NCBI GenBank assembly: GCA_009702045.1
Contig: WLIV01000001.1
Location: 62,001 to 126,000, forward strand
Direction: 5' to 3'
Length of the DNA stretch: 64,000 bases
Origin: Actinomycetota bacterium
GTDB lineage: Bacteria > Actinomycetota > Acidimicrobiia > Acidimicrobiales > Ilumatobacteraceae
This document shows positions 1 through 7,838 of this stretch, piece after piece (the stretch's first letter is position 1; every line of letters starts with the position of its first letter). Both the position numbers and the translations under genes were made by a program. Under the pieces are notes generated by a model that saw only the letters and a program-made list of their open reading frames with translations, made no database searches and was not told the DNA's origin.

Positions 1-1119
1 CCGGGTGATGATGCTGGTCGGCAAGGTGGAAGCGATTGCGGCAAGCGTCTCCATCGATCCGTTGCTCGTGGCCGATCGCGCCGCTCCGGTGGCAGCCTGG
101 ATCGCGGCGAAGCGTTCACCGATCGGCATCTCACCGGTGGGCACCAGTAGGCGTGCGAGGTTGAACGCATTGGCGCCAGATTCTTGCGTACGGGTGCTGA
201 TCACCATGCTGGCGCGTAGTTCATCGACCGGCGTCCCGAGTGCACGGTGATAGCTGCCGGCGGCTTCGGCCGCAGCGGTGAGGAAGGCGGTGTTCAGGGT
301 GCCGCTCAGCCGTTTGGCGGCGGCCCTGGTGGAATCGAACGGGACGCGCAGCACTTCGATACGGCGCTGCAGCGAGCGTTGCGTCCACAGCGGGGAGCGG
401 GCGCCCTCAGTGTCGGTCAACTGCTGGAGCACCCCGCGAACGGTGTCGGCGGCGGCCGACCCGGCTTCGTGGATTCCGGTGGGGTCGGCAAGCAGGTCTT
501 TGACCTGGCGCAGCAGGCCGAGTGGCATACGCATACCGCCCGACAGCAGTTCGCGCCAGAGGTCTGGTTCCGGCGCATTCTGCGCCTCATGAGCGAAATC
601 GGCGGGGTCGAGCGGCGGAGGGGTGGGCGCATCTGGCTCGAGGTCGAGGTACTGCATCGCGAAGAGCACAGCACCCTCGCCATCGACGATGGTGTGGTGC
701 AGTTTCTGGATGACGGCGCTCTTGCCGCCGCGTAGCCCGTCGACGACGATGATCTGCCACAGCGGGCGAGTGCGGTCGTAGGGATCGCAGGCGATGAGAC
801 ATGCCAGGTCGAGTAGTTGGCGCATGGTGCCGGGTTTGGGCAGCGCGAGGTGGCGTACGTGGTAACGCAGGTCGAAGTTGGGGTCGTCGACCCACATCGG
901 TGCCGTCAGATTCGCCGCGATCGGTTGAACCCGCTGACGCAGTCGGCGCATCCGGTACGTGGCCTGATCGAAGCGGACCAGAAGGCGTTCAAAGTCGGGC
1001 GCCCGGTCGAGGATGGTGACGTTGGCGAACGTGCTACTGAGATGTGGATCTTTCTCAAGACGCCACATCAAACCCTCGGCATCGCTCATCTTGGGATCGA
1101 AGCGCGGTAGGTCGGCCAT
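1..1119 (-). CDS. Wax ester synthase / diacylglycerol O-acyltransferase (WS/DGAT), 3' end outside the window
   Basis: Joins an acyl-CoA to a fatty alcohol or diacylglycerol to make storage wax ester or triacylglycerol, probably at the membrane or lipid-droplet surface. The frame is open from the ATG at 1119 to the window edge (373 codons; full family members are about 450-500 residues), so the C-terminus is missing. The active-site HHxxxDG signature is seen as HHTIVDG at residues 141-147, preceded by a typical RPLW/VDGL stretch around 118-129. A TACTCT hexamer 6 nt before the ATG and the lack of a Shine-Dalgarno sequence suggest a leaderless transcript. Family assignment is firm; the substrate (wax versus triacylglycerol) cannot be told from sequence. 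Confidence 0.9.
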   Translation of the reverse strand, partial: MADLPRFDPKMSDAEGLMWRLEKDPHLSSTFANVTILDRAPDFERLLVRFDQATYRMRRLRQRVQPIAANLTAPMWVDDPNFDLRYHVRHLALPKPGTMRQLLDLACLIACDPYDRTRPLWQIIVVDGLRGGKSAVIQKLHHTIVDGEGAVLFAMQYLDLEPDAPTPPPLDPADFAHEAQNAPEPDLWRELLSGGMRMPLGLLRQVKDLLADPTGIHEAGSAAADTVRGVLQQLTDTEGARSPLWTQRSLQRRIEVLRVPFDSTRAAAKRLSGTLNTAFLTAAAEAAGSYHRALGTPVDELRASMVISTRTQESGANAFNLARLLVPTGEMPIGERFAAIQAATGAARSATSNGSMETLAAIASTLPTSIITR

Positions 1120-1146
1120 GTTCGGAGAGTACCGGCCTGTGCGACC

Positions 1147-1689
1147 TCAGAAAGAGCGGAGCATCAGCAGCGTCAGCTGAGCGAGCCCGAGTCCGAGAAC
1201 CGCGCCGCCGATGATGTCGGTCGCGTGGTGGATGCGGACAAACGCTCGGCTGAGCGCGACCACACACGCGAGGGCGAACCATGCAGGCAGTGTGGGCCAC
1301 CCGCTCCAGGCAGTGAGCAGGCTGGCGGCAAAGAAGGCGGCCGATGCATGACCGCTGGGGAAGCTGCTGGTGGATGGCGTGCGTACCGGGAACCGCGGGT
1401 CGCCGGCCACGGTGGGCCGAGTGCGGCGGAACAACCGCTTGACCCCCTGATTGACGATCAGGCTCTCTGCGCCAATGAGCGCCGAGAACAGGAATGCCTG
1501 GTTTGCGTGGTGGTCGCTGGTGAGGCCGCGGATGCCCCCGACCAAGTGCCAGATGAGACTGAAATCACCCAGCGCACTGGCCCCGGTGAACAGCGTGTCG
1601 AGCACGTTGCTGCGTCCACGCACGTGCTCGAGCGCTGCATCTGCGCGATCGTCGAACCGGTGAACACCGTCCGAGAACTGACCGCTCAT
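1147..1689 (-). CDS. PAP2-family phosphatase (membrane)
   Basis: A 180-residue integral membrane phosphatase of the PAP2 superfamily. The three-part phosphatase signature is complete: KxxxxxxRP at residues 84-92, PSGH at 111-114, and SRxxxxxH at 147-154 with Asp158 after it. Hydrophobic segments lie around 35-52, 65-82, 115-145 and 158-178. The family dephosphorylates phosphatidate, undecaprenyl pyrophosphate or related lipids; the substrate here is not known. The ATG overlaps the stop of the upstream nuclease gene by 4 nt (ATGA), so the two are translationally coupled although functionally unrelated. A longer in-frame extension exists upstream but lies within the nuclease gene. Confidence 0.85.
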   Translation of the reverse strand: MSGQFSDGVHRFDDRADAALEHVRGRSNVLDTLFTGASALGDFSLIWHLVGGIRGLTSDHHANQAFLFSALIGAESLIVNQGVKRLFRRTRPTVAGDPRFPVRTPSTSSFPSGHASAAFFAASLLTAWSGWPTLPAWFALACVVALSRAFVRIHHATDIIGGAVLGLGLAQLTLLMLRSF

Positions 1690-2507
1690 CTGCCCGCCGA
1701 AGCCACGAGTCGCAGCGGAGCCTCCGCTGCGGCGCGTGACGGGTCGCCGCCGAACGCGGGACACCACTCTTTGAACGAACAGAATCCGCACAGTGCGCCC
1801 TGCTTGGGGCGGAAGTCTTCGGTGGTGCAGGCCTGCTCCACCGCTTTCATCACTGCCTTGGCGCGCCCGGTAATTGCCTTCACCGACATTGCCGATGGTG
1901 TGGCGGTGATGACATCGCCCGAGCGCAAGTACATCAGGCGCACCGTGGCGGGACGTCGGCCCAGCACTGCTTCGCACAGGAATGAGTAGAAGTGCACGCC
2001 CGACATGCTGTTCTGCTGGTACCTCGGGCCGGGGGCTCGCCCGGTCTTGTAGTCGGTGACGACGAAGTTGCCATCGGTATCGAGTTCCAGCCGATCGATG
2101 ATGCCGCGTAGCGAGAACGTGTCGATGGGTGCTTCGAGCCGGATCTCGAGCCCGATCTCGTGGACCGTGGTGGGGTCTTCCATCGCGAAGTATCCCTGCA
2201 CGAGCGACCATGAGTCGGCGAAGAACTCTGCTGACTTCACTTCATCGAGCCCGAGCAGGGTGAACTCGGGGTCGACCCGGTATTCGGCGACCGCCTGATC
2301 GAGCGCGGTGCGCGCTGCATCGGTGGTGCGCTCGGCGGCAGGATTGATGAACAACAGTTCCAGCGCGCGATGTACCAACGAGCCTTTGGTGGTGTGCACG
2401 CTGGGAGGTTCGGGCAGCTTCTCGATACTTGCGAAACGGAAGGCCAGCGGGCACGACACGAATGCCTCGACTCTGCTGGGCGAGAGGCTCGTGGGGACCG
2501 GGTACAT
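1686..2507 (-). CDS. RecB-family PD-(D/E)XK nuclease with predicted Fe-S cluster (Cas4/AddB-like)
   Basis: A 273-residue stand-alone nuclease of the PD-(D/E)XK phosphodiesterase superfamily. The sequence shows His46 in KGSLVH, Asp138 in GIIDRLE and the catalytic DYKTG at 152-156, the order expected for RecB/Cas4-type nucleases. Four cysteines, C19 and C240-x2-C243-x5-C249, are spaced as in AddB and Cas4 proteins that hold a 4Fe-4S cluster, so a cluster is inferred. No helicase or cas genes are nearby, so a general DNA repair or processing role is more likely than CRISPR adaptation. It overlaps the PAP2 gene by 4 nt. The start is the ATG at 2507, facing the divergent amidohydrolase gene. Confidence 0.85.
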   Translation of the reverse strand: MYPVPTSLSPSRVEAFVSCPLAFRFASIEKLPEPPSVHTTKGSLVHRALELLFINPAAERTTDAARTALDQAVAEYRVDPEFTLLGLDEVKSAEFFADSWSLVQGYFAMEDPTTVHEIGLEIRLEAPIDTFSLRGIIDRLELDTDGNFVVTDYKTGRAPGPRYQQNSMSGVHFYSFLCEAVLGRRPATVRLMYLRSGDVITATPSAMSVKAITGRAKAVMKAVEQACTTEDFRPKQGALCGFCSFKEWCPAFGGDPSRAAAEAPLRLVASAGR

Positions 2508-2592
2508 GCCGCCATCGTAGGGAAGGGGTGCGCGTGAGTGCCGCCTCGTAGCGCCGGTGCGGGTGGCGCTACTGTGACGAGTGGCACACCTT

Positions 2593-2609
2593 GGCGCCAT
2601 AGTGGCGCC
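2593..2609. repeat. Paired GGCGCC sites in the divergent promoter region
   Basis: Two copies of TGGCGCC lie at 2592-2598 and 2603-2609, separated by ATAG. Because GGCGCC is itself palindromic the pair is both a direct and an inverted repeat. It sits between the divergent nuclease (start 2507) and amidohydrolase (start 2634), where an operator would be expected. No regulator is assigned. Confidence 0.4.
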
Positions 2610-2633
2610 GTTCGCTGACCGCCTGGGGGCACC

Positions 2634-3938
2634 ATGCAATCCGACGAGATGATCCTGATCAGCGTTGACGATCATGTCGTCGAGCCGCCATCGATGGGCA
2701 ATTTCTTCCGCGAGAACCTGCCGGCCAAGTTCAAGGATCGGGCACCGCGGGTGATCCGCCGGGCCGATGGCAGCGATGCGTGGTTGATCGAGGGCAAGGA
2801 AGTCTCCACGTTCGGCCTCAACGCAGTGCAGGGCCGACCGGCCGAAAACTGGGGCAGCGATCCGGCGAGCTTCGATCAAGTGCGGCCCGGTACCTACGAC
2901 GTGCACGAACGTATTCGTGACATGAATGCGAACGGCGTGCTTGCCTCCGTGAACTTCCCCTCGTGGCCCGGACTCGGCGGTCAGTTCCTGATGCAGAACA
3001 CCGACAAGGAGTACGTCGCCGCGATGACGCGTACGTACAACGATTGGCACATCCATGAGTGGTGCGATCAGTACCCCGGGCGTTTCATCCCCCTGGCGAT
3101 CTCTGGGTTCATGCTCGGCGCCGACTGGATGGCCGCCGAGATCCGCCGACTTGCCGATAAGGGTTGTCACGCCGTGTCGTGTCACCCCGAGGGCCATCGC
3201 TTCGGGCAGCCCGACTTTCACGGCGAGGAGTGGGACCCTGCATGGAAGGCGGCCGAGGACACTGGCAGTGTGATGGTCTTCCACTTCGGCGGGTTCCCCA
3301 ACTTCATGCCGCGGACGCCCTTCTCGGTGATCCCACACGCGATGCCGTTCCAGACGGCCATTTTCGCCGGCGAGTTGCTGTGGTCGAAGATCTTCCGCAA
3401 GTTCCCCAACATCCGCTTCGCGCTGGCCGAAGGTGGCATCGGCTGGATCCCGTACTTCCTCGAGAAAGCAGACTTCGTCTACGACCATCACCGGGCATGG
3501 ACGAAGGAGGACTTCGGCGACAAGTTGCCTAGTCAGGTGTTTCGCGAACACGTGCAGGGTTGCTTCATCGATGATCTCACCGGTCTCCGGAACCGCGATG
3601 CCATCGGTATCGACGCGATCACCTGGGAGTGCGACTATCCGCACTCCGACAGCACCTGGCCGCATGCGCCGGAAGTCCTGTGGAAGTCGCTCGTCGCCGC
3701 GCAGCTCACCGACGCGGAGATCCACAAGGTCACCTGGCAGAACGCCTCGCGTTGGTACCAGTTCGATCCGTTCCAGCATCGCCCGCAGGCAGAGTGCACG
3801 GTTGGGGCGCTTCGCGCGCAGGCGCTCGATGTCGACACGACGCCCCGTGAATACGGTGCTGCCGAGCACACCCACAGCCTTTCGGGCAAGGCGCTCGGAT
3901 ACCTCAGCACGTCGAACTCGACGGACACGAAGGTCTGA
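2634..3938 (+). CDS. Amidohydrolase-family metal-dependent hydrolase (amidohydro-rel type)
   Basis: A 434-residue TIM-barrel hydrolase of the amidohydrolase_2 (ACMSD-like) group. Seen features are the N-terminal SVDDHVVEPP motif with the metal-binding D-x-H, a central HFGGFPN segment, LAEGGIGWIPYFLEK, and the C-terminal WECDYPHSDS in which the Asp/His pair completes the site. Members hydrolyse or decarboxylate small cyclic or aromatic compounds; paralogues are common in actinobacteria that degrade aromatics or steroids, but the substrate here is unknown. The ATG follows a GGGGGCACC purine stretch. The gene converges directly (0 nt gap) with the alpha/beta hydrolase at 3939. Confidence 0.85.
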   Translation: MQSDEMILISVDDHVVEPPSMGNFFRENLPAKFKDRAPRVIRRADGSDAWLIEGKEVSTFGLNAVQGRPAENWGSDPASFDQVRPGTYDVHERIRDMNANGVLASVNFPSWPGLGGQFLMQNTDKEYVAAMTRTYNDWHIHEWCDQYPGRFIPLAISGFMLGADWMAAEIRRLADKGCHAVSCHPEGHRFGQPDFHGEEWDPAWKAAEDTGSVMVFHFGGFPNFMPRTPFSVIPHAMPFQTAIFAGELLWSKIFRKFPNIRFALAEGGIGWIPYFLEKADFVYDHHRAWTKEDFGDKLPSQVFREHVQGCFIDDLTGLRNRDAIGIDAITWECDYPHSDSTWPHAPEVLWKSLVAAQLTDAEIHKVTWQNASRWYQFDPFQHRPQAECTVGALRAQALDVDTTPREYGAAEHTHSLSGKALGYLSTSNSTDTKV

Positions 3939-4769
3939 TCAGGCGAACGCCTCGATCAACAGCGCGGCGATCTCAATGGGGTGGGTCATCGGGCCGAAAT
4001 GGTCGAGATCGTCGCGCTGAAGGTAGGTCGCGTTCGGTAGCCGTTCGGCGATCTGCGCGGCAACCTCCGACGGCTGCATCGGCTCGATCCGTCCGTTGAT
4101 CACCACCACCTCGGTGGTGATCAACGACAGGTGGTCCCACGTGTCGTGGGCGGGACCACCGGCGAACGTCAGCGCCTCGGTCTCGGTGGTGCACTTCAGG
4201 TGCACCTGACCGTCGTCATCTTCGCGAAAGCCGTATCGCACGTACGCGTCGAGGGCCGCTGGGGTGAACGTACTGAGCGGCGGTTTCGCCGCGAAGTTCT
4301 CCAGCGCTGCCGCGTACGACACAAACGTGGAACGCCGTCGCCGGGCCCCCTGGGCCTGTGGGGTGTTGGCGTAGTCGAAGTCGTCAGCAACGGGCGGGAA
4401 CACGATCGGCTCGAAGGCCACGATGCGGCGGAACAGTTCGGGTCGGCGGTGAGCCGCGATCAACAGACAGGTGGCGCCCATCGAATGGCCGAACGCATCG
4501 ATCGGGCCGCCATAGCGCTCGGCGGTCCATTCCGCCATCGCCACGGCGTCGTCGCCGAACTGCTGCCAGTCGAGCGGTCCTGGCGGACGTTCGGTGTCGC
4601 CGTGCCCGCGGTAGTCGAAGGCGATGCAGTGGCGCGTGGGAAGCGCCTCAGCGAGGGGTTGGTAGCAGCGACCGTGGAACCCGGTGGCATGCGACACCAG
4701 CAGCGCCGAGCCGGCACCGCCGAGGTCGTGCACCGCAAGCTCCACGCCGTCGGTCGACGGCACGATCAT
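3939..4769 (-). CDS. Alpha/beta hydrolase
   Basis: A 276-residue cytosolic alpha/beta-hydrolase. The nucleophile elbow GHSMG (about residues 93-97), the oxyanion region SHATGFHG near residue 29, FDYRGHGDTERP around 50-61, and a late Asp (NGRIEP region) and His (DDLDHFGPM) fit the catalytic Ser-Asp-His triad. The fold covers esterases, haloalkane dehalogenases and lactonases; no specific substrate can be named. It sits 16 nt downstream of the LapA-like gene and is probably part of the leftward unit starting there. Confidence 0.8.
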   Translation of the reverse strand: MIVPSTDGVELAVHDLGGAGSALLVSHATGFHGRCYQPLAEALPTRHCIAFDYRGHGDTERPPGPLDWQQFGDDAVAMAEWTAERYGGPIDAFGHSMGATCLLIAAHRRPELFRRIVAFEPIVFPPVADDFDYANTPQAQGARRRRSTFVSYAAALENFAAKPPLSTFTPAALDAYVRYGFREDDDGQVHLKCTTETEALTFAGGPAHDTWDHLSLITTEVVVINGRIEPMQPSEVAAQIAERLPNATYLQRDDLDHFGPMTHPIEIAALLIEAFA

Positions 4770-4785
4770 CGGAGGGCCATACCGT

Positions 4786-5061
4786 TCAGTCGTCGTCGTT
4801 CTTGCGTCGGCGGCGGCGCCACCAGATGGTGAACGCCCGGTCGAGCAGGACGCCCAGGACGATGGCCATCAACACGGCCCATCTGACCGTCGTCGTCTTC
4901 TCGTAGAAGAGGAAGTCGAGCGAGACCTGATGATCGTTGCGGACGAAGACGATGGCGCACGCCACGATGACGATGATGCCGGCGATCAGCGCCACGTTTG
5001 GCTTGGCCTTCACGTCGGGCTGGGGTCCGCGTGTGTAGCCCGTTTCTTTGGGGTCGGTCAT
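4786..5061 (-). CDS. LapA/DUF1049-like small membrane protein
   Basis: A 91-residue protein with two membrane segments (about residues 23-40 and 62-79), the short RNDHQVSLDFLF connector typical of the LipopolysaccharideAssembly-A (LapA, DUF1049) domain, and a strongly basic then acidic tail (RRRRRK then NDDD). In proteobacteria LapA works with LapB in envelope assembly; in actinobacteria the role is unknown. A TAGCAT element lies 7 nt before the ATG, suggesting a leaderless transcript. Confidence 0.75.
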   Translation of the reverse strand: MTDPKETGYTRGPQPDVKAKPNVALIAGIIVIVACAIVFVRNDHQVSLDFLFYEKTTTVRWAVLMAIVLGVLLDRAFTIWWRRRRRKNDDD

Positions 5062-5079
5062 GACGCGAATGCTATTCGT

Positions 5080-5979
5080 TCACTTGAAGAACGGCAGGAA
5101 CATCGCTGTTTCTTCGCCCAGGTTGCTGGGGACGCCGTAGCCGGTCTGATCGGTGACCGTGCTCCAGTTGTCGCGCACGTCTTCCATGGTGAGGCCCTTG
5201 TTGAAGTAGCCCTGAGCCTCGGCGAGGAACACTTCGGCCACGCGGCCACCGCCCACGCTGAACAGCTTGCCGCTCACCGGGCAGTCGTCGTGGGCGAGGA
5301 ACGCCACCAGCGGAGACACGAGTTCCGGCTTTAACACATCGCCCAGCGAACCGAGGATCGTCTCGGTCATGCGGGTCATCGCCAACGGAGCGATCGCGTT
5401 GGCCTTGATATTGAACTTGGCACCCTCGACGGCGAGCACGCGAGTGAAGCCGACCAGGCCCATTTTCGCCGCGCCGTAGTTGGTCTGGCCGAAGTTGCCG
5501 AACACACCCGCTGCGCTGGACGTGCTGACGATGCGGCCATAACCCTGTTCGCGCATGATGCGCCAGGCCGGCTGGGTGACGTGGAAGGCACCTTTGAGGT
5601 GCACGTCGAGTACCGCGTTCAGCTGATCGGGTTCGAGGTTGTGGAACGCCTTGTCGCGCAGGATGCCGGCGTTGTTGATGACGACGTCGACCTTGCCGTA
5701 GGCGTCGACAGCGGTCTGCACGATCGCGGCACCACCTTCAGGGGTGGCGACGGTGTTGGTGTCGGCCACGGCGTCGCCTCCCAGGGACTTGATCTCGTCA
5801 ACTACGCGGTCGGCCGCGCCCTTGTCGCTACCGCTGCCGTCGACTGCTCCGCCGAGATCGTTGATGACCACGAGTGCGCCCCGGCTGGCCATCAGCAGCG
5901 CGTGCTGTCGACCCAGGCCACCGCCCGCTCCAGTGATGATGACTACCTTGCCGTCGTACCCGAGTTGATCTGCGCTCAT
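5080..5979 (-). CDS. SDR-family oxidoreductase, (3R)-hydroxyacyl-CoA dehydrogenase-like (HSD17B4/MFE-2 N-domain type)
   Basis: A 299-residue short-chain dehydrogenase. It has the cofactor motif TGAGGGLG (residues 16-23), NNAG, the catalytic Ser in STSSAAG and YGAAK for the Tyr/Lys pair. The opening FDGKV-like stretch with TGAGGGLGRQHALL, INDLGG and LEVQ-like lid match the dehydrogenase domain of peroxisomal multifunctional enzyme type 2, which oxidises (3R)-hydroxyacyl-CoA in beta-oxidation or bile-acid/steroid side-chain breakdown. The length and neighbouring acyl-CoA synthetase and dehydrogenase fit fatty-acid or sterol side-chain catabolism. A TAGCGT hexamer 7 nt before the ATG suggests leaderless transcription. 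Confidence 0.85.
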   Translation of the reverse strand: MSADQLGYDGKVVIITGAGGGLGRQHALLMASRGALVVINDLGGAVDGSGSDKGAADRVVDEIKSLGGDAVADTNTVATPEGGAAIVQTAVDAYGKVDVVINNAGILRDKAFHNLEPDQLNAVLDVHLKGAFHVTQPAWRIMREQGYGRIVSTSSAAGVFGNFGQTNYGAAKMGLVGFTRVLAVEGAKFNIKANAIAPLAMTRMTETILGSLGDVLKPELVSPLVAFLAHDDCPVSGKLFSVGGGRVAEVFLAEAQGYFNKGLTMEDVRDNWSTVTDQTGYGVPSNLGEETAMFLPFFK

Positions 5980-6007
5980 GGCGCGAACGCTACCGGGCCG
6001 GTCGGCG

Positions 6008-7621
6008 TCAGGAGATTCCGAGTTGGCGCAGCGCTTCGTCGCGCAGGTTCTTGTAGTTCAGCTTGCCGTTGGCGGCGCGACCGATGGTGGCAACCTGCAG
6101 GACCCGTTTTGGCGACTTGTAGGCCGCGTGATGCTCGCGTACGTACGCGATGAGGGCCTTTTCGTCGAGCATGTGCCCGTCGTGGAGCTGCACGAGTGCA
6201 GTGATCGCCTCGCCGAAGCGCTCATCGGGCACACCCACCACCGCGGCGTCATCGATCGAGGGGTGCAGCTTCAGCGCCTCCTCGACCTCCTCCGGGTAGA
6301 CCTTCTCGCCGCCGGTGTTGATGCACTGGCTGCCACGCCCGTAGAGCTTCAGCGTGCCGTCGGCTTCCACTTCCGCCCAGTCGCCGGGGATGCTCCATCG
6401 CACCCCGTCGTGGACGATGAACGTGTCGGCGCTCTTCACCGGATCCTTGTAGTACCCGATCGGGGTGCGTCCGCGCAGCGCCACCCGGCCGCGCTCACCG
6501 CTGCCCGCCTGCACTTCGCGTCCATCCTCGGTGAGGACGCGAGTGTTGGGGCCGAGGGCGAACTTGGCAGTGGAGCTGCCGCCGCCGGCCTTGGTGGTGT
6601 TTGCCGCCATGCCGATCGCCTCGCTGCTGCCCAGGGTGTCGACCATGATCAGCCGCTGGTTGTGCCGCAGCAGCCCGGCCTTCGTCTCTGCGGCCCAGAT
6701 GACCCCGCTGGAGATCATGACGCGCATCGAAGAGAAGTCCCAGCGGTCGGGTTCTGCGTCGAGTGCCCGCAGGATCGGCTTAGCCATCGCGTCGCCGACG
6801 ATCGACATCGTCGTCGCCTTGTAGTGCTGGATGGTGTCGAGTAGCTCCGCCGGATCGAAGTGACGGCCCTGCATGGTGACGATCGAGCCGCCGTTCATCA
6901 GCACACTCATCGCGTTGAACGCCCCCGTACCGTGCATCAACGGAGCTCCGGGCAGCACTCGCGGCCCGGGTCCACTGATGCGACCGTCGAACACTTCCCA
7001 ACCCGGTTCGGCGGGCAGTTTGGCCTTGGAGGAGTTGTCGAGGCTGCCGACCACGTCGTCCTGGCGCCACATCACGCCCTTGGGGAAGCCCGTCGTGCCG
7101 CCCGTGTAGATCAGATAGAGATCGTCGCCGCTGCGTCCCCATGGCGCGATGGTGCGCCCGGTCGCGCTGGCGGCGGCGACCTCGTAATCGACCGCCCAGT
7201 CGGGGCACGGATCGCTGCCGTCGTCGACCCAGATCCAGGTGCGCACTCGTGGGGTACGGGAGCGCATCGCGTCGCACCGTTCGGTGAACGTGCCGTGGAA
7301 CACGACCGCCACGGTGTCGGAGTTCTCCCACAGGTACTCGAGCTCGTCGTCGGTGTAGCGGTAGTTGGTGTTCACCGGCGCGAGGCCCGCCTTGTACATG
7401 GCGAACATGCTCTCCATGAATTCAGGGCAGTTGTACAGGTAGTGGGCCACCTTGTCCTGATGTTGCGCTCCGCCGGCGAGCAGTGCTGCAGCGATGCCGT
7501 CGGCGCGTTGGTCGAAATGCTGCCAGGTGAACACTCGGTCGCCCTGTAACTGCACCACCTCATCTGGCGTGCGGTCGGCGATGCGTTCCCAGATCTCAGC
7601 GAAGTTCCATCCAGCAGTCAC
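6008..7621 (-). CDS. Acyl-CoA synthetase (AMP-forming, FadD-like)
   Basis: A 537-residue ANL-superfamily ligase that activates a carboxylic acid to its CoA thioester through an acyl-adenylate. It shows the P-loop YTGGTTGFPKG, the A5-like region LGSSEAIGM, GDWAEVEADGTLKLYGRGSQCINTGGEKVYPEEVE (hinge and A8) and the C-terminal catalytic Lys in ANGKLNYKNL. I chose the GTG at 7621 because TACGGT lies 8 nt before it (leaderless pattern) and the protein then opens with the family-typical WNFAEIWE; a GTG at 7657 would add 12 residues. The substrate is probably a fatty acid or sterol side chain, given the beta-oxidation neighbours. Confidence 0.9.
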   Translation of the reverse strand: MTAGWNFAEIWERIADRTPDEVVQLQGDRVFTWQHFDQRADGIAAALLAGGAQHQDKVAHYLYNCPEFMESMFAMYKAGLAPVNTNYRYTDDELEYLWENSDTVAVVFHGTFTERCDAMRSRTPRVRTWIWVDDGSDPCPDWAVDYEVAAASATGRTIAPWGRSGDDLYLIYTGGTTGFPKGVMWRQDDVVGSLDNSSKAKLPAEPGWEVFDGRISGPGPRVLPGAPLMHGTGAFNAMSVLMNGGSIVTMQGRHFDPAELLDTIQHYKATTMSIVGDAMAKPILRALDAEPDRWDFSSMRVMISSGVIWAAETKAGLLRHNQRLIMVDTLGSSEAIGMAANTTKAGGGSSTAKFALGPNTRVLTEDGREVQAGSGERGRVALRGRTPIGYYKDPVKSADTFIVHDGVRWSIPGDWAEVEADGTLKLYGRGSQCINTGGEKVYPEEVEEALKLHPSIDDAAVVGVPDERFGEAITALVQLHDGHMLDEKALIAYVREHHAAYKSPKRVLQVATIGRAANGKLNYKNLRDEALRQLGIS

Positions 7622-7666
7622 GGGGTCCGACCGTAGTTGGTGACGCACCGAACCCACACCTTCCCC

Positions 7667-7720
7667 GTCTGCGTCGCGGCCCGGTCGTCCGTCCTCGGAG
7701 GTCAGACCCGCGACACAGAC
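7667..7720. repeat. Hairpin-forming repeat, copy A
   Basis: The arms 7667-7679 and 7708-7720 are complementary over 13 positions with one mismatch, closing a loop of 28 nt. The core TGTCGCGG-like arm recurs in copy B 80-90 nt downstream. It lies between the divergent acyl-CoA synthetase and acyl-CoA dehydrogenase genes. Confidence 0.55.
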
Positions 7721-7757
7721 GTTCGGCTGGTGCGGTCGGAGTTGGCTCGGTCCCCTG

Positions 7758-7805
7758 TGTGTCGCGGCCGTGCTGTCCGTCCTTCGTGGTCAGGCCCGCG
7801 ACACA
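7758..7805. repeat. Hairpin-forming repeat, copy B
   Basis: The arms TGTGTCGCGG (7758-7767) and CCGCGACACA (7796-7805) are perfectly complementary over 10 bp with a 28-nt loop. The loop also resembles that of copy A (GTCCGTCCT ... GGTCAG), so the whole element of about 50 nt is duplicated. The 3' arm ends about 22 nt before the leaderless -10 of the acyl-CoA dehydrogenase. Confidence 0.55.
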
Positions 7806-7826
7806 AAGGATGAAAAGGGGGAGGGT

Positions 7827-7832
7827 TAGGGT
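7827..7832 (+). promoter_or_regulatory. Predicted -10 element, leaderless promoter of acyl-CoA dehydrogenase
   Basis: TAGGGT fits TANNNT and is 6 nt from the ATG at 7839, so transcription would start at or next to the start codon. The same spacing recurs before many genes in this window. Confidence 0.45.
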
Positions 7833-7838
7833 CGGGGG

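Noticed and set aside
1686-2507. RecB/Cas4-like nuclease as part of a CRISPR adaptation module
   Set aside because: No cas1, cas2 or repeat array is found nearby; the neighbours are a PAP2 phosphatase and an amidohydrolase.
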